DNA from: Erysipelotrichaceae bacterium
Lineage (GTDB): Bacteria > Bacillota_I > Bacilli_A > Erysipelotrichales > Coprobacillaceae
Length of the DNA stretch: 7,109 nucleotides
NCBI GenBank assembly: GCA_021202205.1
Contig: JAJQDJ010000143.1
Coordinates: forward strand, 1-7,109
Direction of reading: 5' to 3'
In this document: piece after piece, positions 4,886 to 7,109 of the stretch
How positions within the stretch are numbered: position 1 is the stretch's first letter
How the letters are laid out: each line of letters begins with the position of its first letter
Notes under the pieces: generated by a model
What the model was told of the DNA's origin: nothing
The model's input: the letters and a program-made list of their open reading frames with translations, nothing else
Databases searched by the model: none
Translations under genes and position numbers: made by a program

Positions 4886-5338
4886 ATGTTAGAAGTTGGT
4901 ATGAAAGCACGAGATTTTGAATTACTCAATCAAAACGGTGAAACTGTTACTTTAAGTCAGTATTTAGGAAAGAAGGTCGTGTTATATTTTTATCCTCGAG
5001 ATAACACACCAGGATGCACAAAGCAAGCTTGTGGATTTGCTGAAAATTATCCACATTTTTTAGAAAAAGGTGCAGAAGTTATTGGCGTTAGTAAGGATTC
5101 TGATAAATCTCACAAAAGATTTGAAGAAAAATACAGCTTGCCTTTTACATTGGTTTCTGATCCAGATTTGGTAGCTATACAAGCTTATGATGTTTGGAAA
5201 GAAAAAACTATGTATGGTAAAAAGTCAATGGGTGTTGTAAGAACGACATATCTTATTAATGAAGAAGGTATAATAGAGAAAGCATTTGGAAAAGTTAAGG
5301 CCGCAGACAATCCAATGCAAATGCTCAATGAGTTATAG
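4886..5338 (+). CDS. bcp: Thiol peroxidase / peroxiredoxin, Bcp type
   Basis: Bcp-type peroxiredoxins reduce hydrogen peroxide and organic hydroperoxides in the cytosol with electrons from thioredoxin. The start at 4886 is preferred over the in-frame ATG at 4871 because GGGAGTG (4873-4879) lies just before it. The protein then has 150 residues, normal for the family, and begins MLEVGMKARDFELLNQNG. YPRDNTPGCTKQACGF (about 36-51) contains the peroxidatic Cys44 in TPGCT and a Cys49 five residues on, the resolving-Cys position of two-Cys Bcp enzymes. GVSKDS, FEEKYSLPFTLVSDP and VVRTTYLI with the conserved Arg complete the pattern. It lies one base after UPF0158, in an operon with SRAP and HAD genes. 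Confidence 0.93.
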   Translation: MLEVGMKARDFELLNQNGETVTLSQYLGKKVVLYFYPRDNTPGCTKQACGFAENYPHFLEKGAEVIGVSKDSDKSHKRFEEKYSLPFTLVSDPDLVAIQAYDVWKEKTMYGKKSMGVVRTTYLINEEGIIEKAFGKVKAADNPMQMLNEL

Positions 5339-5347
5339 GAGATTATC

Positions 5348-6149
5348 ATGATAAAGTTAATTGCAACTGATATGGATGGAACATTTTTAAATTCAGATAA
5401 ACAGTTTGATAAGGAATTCGTTGATATTTTTTATGAAATGAAGAAACAAAATATAAAATTTGTGATAGCGAGTGGTAATCAATATTATCGTTTGTATCAA
5501 AAATTTATACCTTTAAGTGAACATATGTATTTTGTGACAGAAAATGGTGGTTATATTGCTGAAGGAGCAACAGAGCTTTATAGTAATATTATTAAGCCTG
5601 AGCATGTTATGCTTGTTAGAAATGTATTAGAAAATAACAAGCGTATTGTTTTGGTTGTGTGTGGTAAAAAAGGTGCCTATATTTTAAAAGATCATTTTGA
5701 TTTAAGAAATGAGATTAAGAAATATTATTGTAATTATTCTTTTGTTAATTCTTTTGATGAAGTGAATGATGATATTATTAAAAATAGCTGTTTATGATCA
5801 TGAGCAAAGAGCTTATGAAGTATTTGATCAAATTAAAGATCAATTTCCTTTAGAGTTACGTATAGTGACATCAGAAAATGAATGGGTTGATATTCAAAAC
5901 AAAGATGCTCATAAAGGTTTGGGTATCCAATTTTTGCAAATGATTTATGACATTAATAAAGATGAATGTATGGCCTTTGGTGATCAAATGAATGATTATG
6001 AAATGTTACAACAAGTTAAATATGGATGTGCTATGGCTAATGCTGTTGATTCAATAAAGAATATAGCCTATGAAGTGATACAATCCAATGATGAACAAGG
6101 TGTATTGTTAAAGATAAAGGATGTTTTAAAAAATAATGAGAACTATTAA
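5348..6149 (+). pseudogene. Cof-type HAD-IIB phosphatase, frameshifted
   Basis: Cof-type HAD hydrolases dephosphorylate sugar phosphates, flavin or pyridoxal phosphates and related metabolites. The ATG at 5348 follows AGGAGA. Motif I is DMDGT (Asp8, Asp10) and motif II is Ser42 in IASGNQ, where SGR is more usual. The frame runs to NDDIIKNSCL and stops at 5797. The rest of the domain continues in the +1 frame: IAVYDHEQRA, then the motif III lysine in DAHKG and motif IV GDQMND. Removing one A from the run at 5780-5784 joins them as DDIIKIAVYD, giving about 266 residues, normal for the family. This is an apparent single-base insertion: recent decay, sequence error or, less likely, programmed slippage. 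It overlaps the next HAD gene by 14 nt; the two look like divergent tandem paralogues. Confidence 0.85.
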
Positions 6150-6942
6150 ACTGATTGCATTGGATATGGATGGTACATTATTAGATAATAATCTTAATAT
6201 TAAATCTTATACTCATGATATTCTTATGCAAATGCAAGATAAAGGTATTGGTGTTGTTTTAGCGAGTGGTAGAGATATAGCATCGTTGCAGAGTTTTGGA
6301 GATTTATTGAATATTCATCTTTATCCTGTGAGTGGTTATATTTGTTTAAATGGATTAGAAATATATGATTATCAAGGTCAATTATTATATAAAGAGGACA
6401 AGCTTAATAAAAATGATGCCTTAAAAGTATATAAGACAGCTGTTAAATTTCATATGGATATGGTTTTCTTTTTTAGAGATGCTTTATATATTGTAGAAGT
6501 TGCCCACACAAACATTTTAACTCAGCATTTTGTGGGTATGCCAATGTATTGTATTGAATCCATTGATGAGATACCCCTACATGAGTTTTCAGATCTAAGA
6601 AAAATAGCATTGATGCAAACACCATCAATTATAGAAGATATGCTTAATCAAATAGATGAAACAGAGTTTGATTATTGTCGTGTTGATTATGATTGGGTTG
6701 AGGTTAATCCTTTGAATATACATAAGGGAAGTGCTTTAAGACATTATGCACAAATAAAGGATATATCATTAATCGATACCATAGCTTTTGGTAATGGTGA
6801 AAATGATATAGAAATGCTTGAAACAGCAGGTTTAGGTGTGGCAATGGAAAATTCCTTTGATAGTGTTAAGAAGATAGCAGATGATGTATGTTTAGATAAT
6901 GAAAGTGATGGTATTGCTTTATATTTAGAAAAATATTTATGA
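6136..6942 (+). CDS. Cof-type HAD-IIB family phosphatase
   Basis: This intact 268-residue HAD hydrolase has all four catalytic motifs: DMDGT (Asp10 nucleophile, Asp12), Ser44 in LASGR, Lys197 in NIHKGSALRHY and GNGENDIEM (about 219-227; Asp224). Motif IV starts GN instead of the usual GD. The cap between about residues 80 and 185 is the alpha/beta type of class IIB, and NPLNIHKG is typical of Cof proteins, which act on small phosphorylated metabolites in the cytosol. The substrate cannot be assigned. The nearest AAAGGA lies about 14 nt upstream, rather far, and the start lies inside the previous HAD gene, so translational coupling is likely. It is the last gene of the operon. Confidence 0.92.
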   Translation: MRTIKLIALDMDGTLLDNNLNIKSYTHDILMQMQDKGIGVVLASGRDIASLQSFGDLLNIHLYPVSGYICLNGLEIYDYQGQLLYKEDKLNKNDALKVYKTAVKFHMDMVFFFRDALYIVEVAHTNILTQHFVGMPMYCIESIDEIPLHEFSDLRKIALMQTPSIIEDMLNQIDETEFDYCRVDYDWVEVNPLNIHKGSALRHYAQIKDISLIDTIAFGNGENDIEMLETAGLGVAMENSFDSVKKIADDVCLDNESDGIALYLEKYL

Positions 6943-6956
6943 ATTGGTCTAAGAGA

Positions 6957-6991
6957 AAATAGTACTGTTTAACAGTGCTATTTGACTTTTT
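6957..6991 (+). terminator. Terminator of the SRAP-HAD operon
   Basis: A 12-pair stem (6957-6968 with 6972-6983, one T-G pair) closes on a three-base loop and is followed by GAC and TTTTT. It lies 14 nt after the last HAD stop codon and closes the plus-strand operon. Confidence 0.85.
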
Positions 6992-7040
6992 GTAAAAAAA
7001 TCCCGAATTGCAAGCAGAAAGTGGAATTAAGGGAGGGCTG

Positions 7041-7072
7041 ATTTGGAGGGCAGCATAGGCTGCCCTCCAAAT
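7041..7072. repeat. GC-rich perfect inverted repeat
   Basis: A perfect 14-pair inverted repeat (7041-7054 with 7059-7072) has GGAGGGCAGC in its left arm and a four-base loop. It is far more GC-rich than its surroundings. There is no T-run on either side, so it is not an ordinary terminator. It could be a mobile-element end, a REP-like repeat or a structured RNA of a gene beyond the window. No gene is seen from 6943 to the end. Confidence 0.6.
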
Positions 7073-7109
7073 TCGAAATTACCCCTTATCCCTATACTAA
7101 AAATTTGTG

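Noticed and set aside
5766..6149. Independent short protein starting at 5766
   Set aside because: Its first residues are an out-of-frame reading of the upstream HAD segment; the rest is the C-terminal half of a Cof domain split by the frameshift.
7080..7089. Fourth copy of the conserved regulatory block on the minus strand
   Set aside because: Only about ten bases (ATAAGGGGTA) match; the diagnostic TTTCGAGCG and TATATATAAG parts are missing.

Overview
The window is very AT-rich, with short intergenic gaps, strong AGGAGG-type ribosome binding sites and many hairpin-plus-T-run terminators. This points to a low-GC Bacillota chromosome. The gene set (Cof-type HAD pair, UPF0158, short SRAP protein, NimA-like flavoprotein) would suit a gut Erysipelotrichia-like organism, but that placement is an inference. 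No tRNA, rRNA, CRISPR array or transposase gene is visible.

Left part (1-2750): this is the unusual region. A module of about 1.14 kb occurs twice in tandem. Each copy has an AT-rich upstream stretch, a conserved block of about 30 bp (TTTCGAGCG directly followed by TATATATAAG and then AAGGGGT), a leader with a small hairpin and a 12-bp terminator-like hairpin with a T-run, a gene for a cytosolic zincin metalloprotease with an HELGH/HEMGH motif, and an overlapping gene for an acidic 68-residue protein. The first copy is intact. In the second copy the protease gene has two in-frame amber codons near its 5' end, while its catalytic part and the 68-residue gene stay open. The conserved block appears a third time, followed by a different hairpin and a different small ORF (75 aa). 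One promoter-like cassette is therefore reused in front of different cargo, each time with a terminator between the block and the gene.

Middle (2750-3740, minus strand): a two-gene operon encodes an unrecognised 199-residue protein with a faint PD-(D/E)XK-like pattern, then a pyridoxamine-phosphate-oxidase-fold (NimA/NimC-like) flavoprotein. It converges on the 75-aa ORF at a bidirectional terminator.

Right part (3798-6991, plus strand): a recognisable promoter starts a five-gene run: SRAP (YedK/HMCES-like abasic-site protein), UPF0158, Bcp peroxiredoxin and two Cof-type HAD phosphatases, closed by a strong terminator. The common theme is housekeeping: DNA abasic-site protection, peroxide defence and phosphometabolite clearance. 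The SRAP gene and the first HAD gene each carry an apparent extra base in a five-base homopolymer. This is either real decay or sequence error. The last 120 bases hold a GC-rich perfect inverted repeat of unknown identity.
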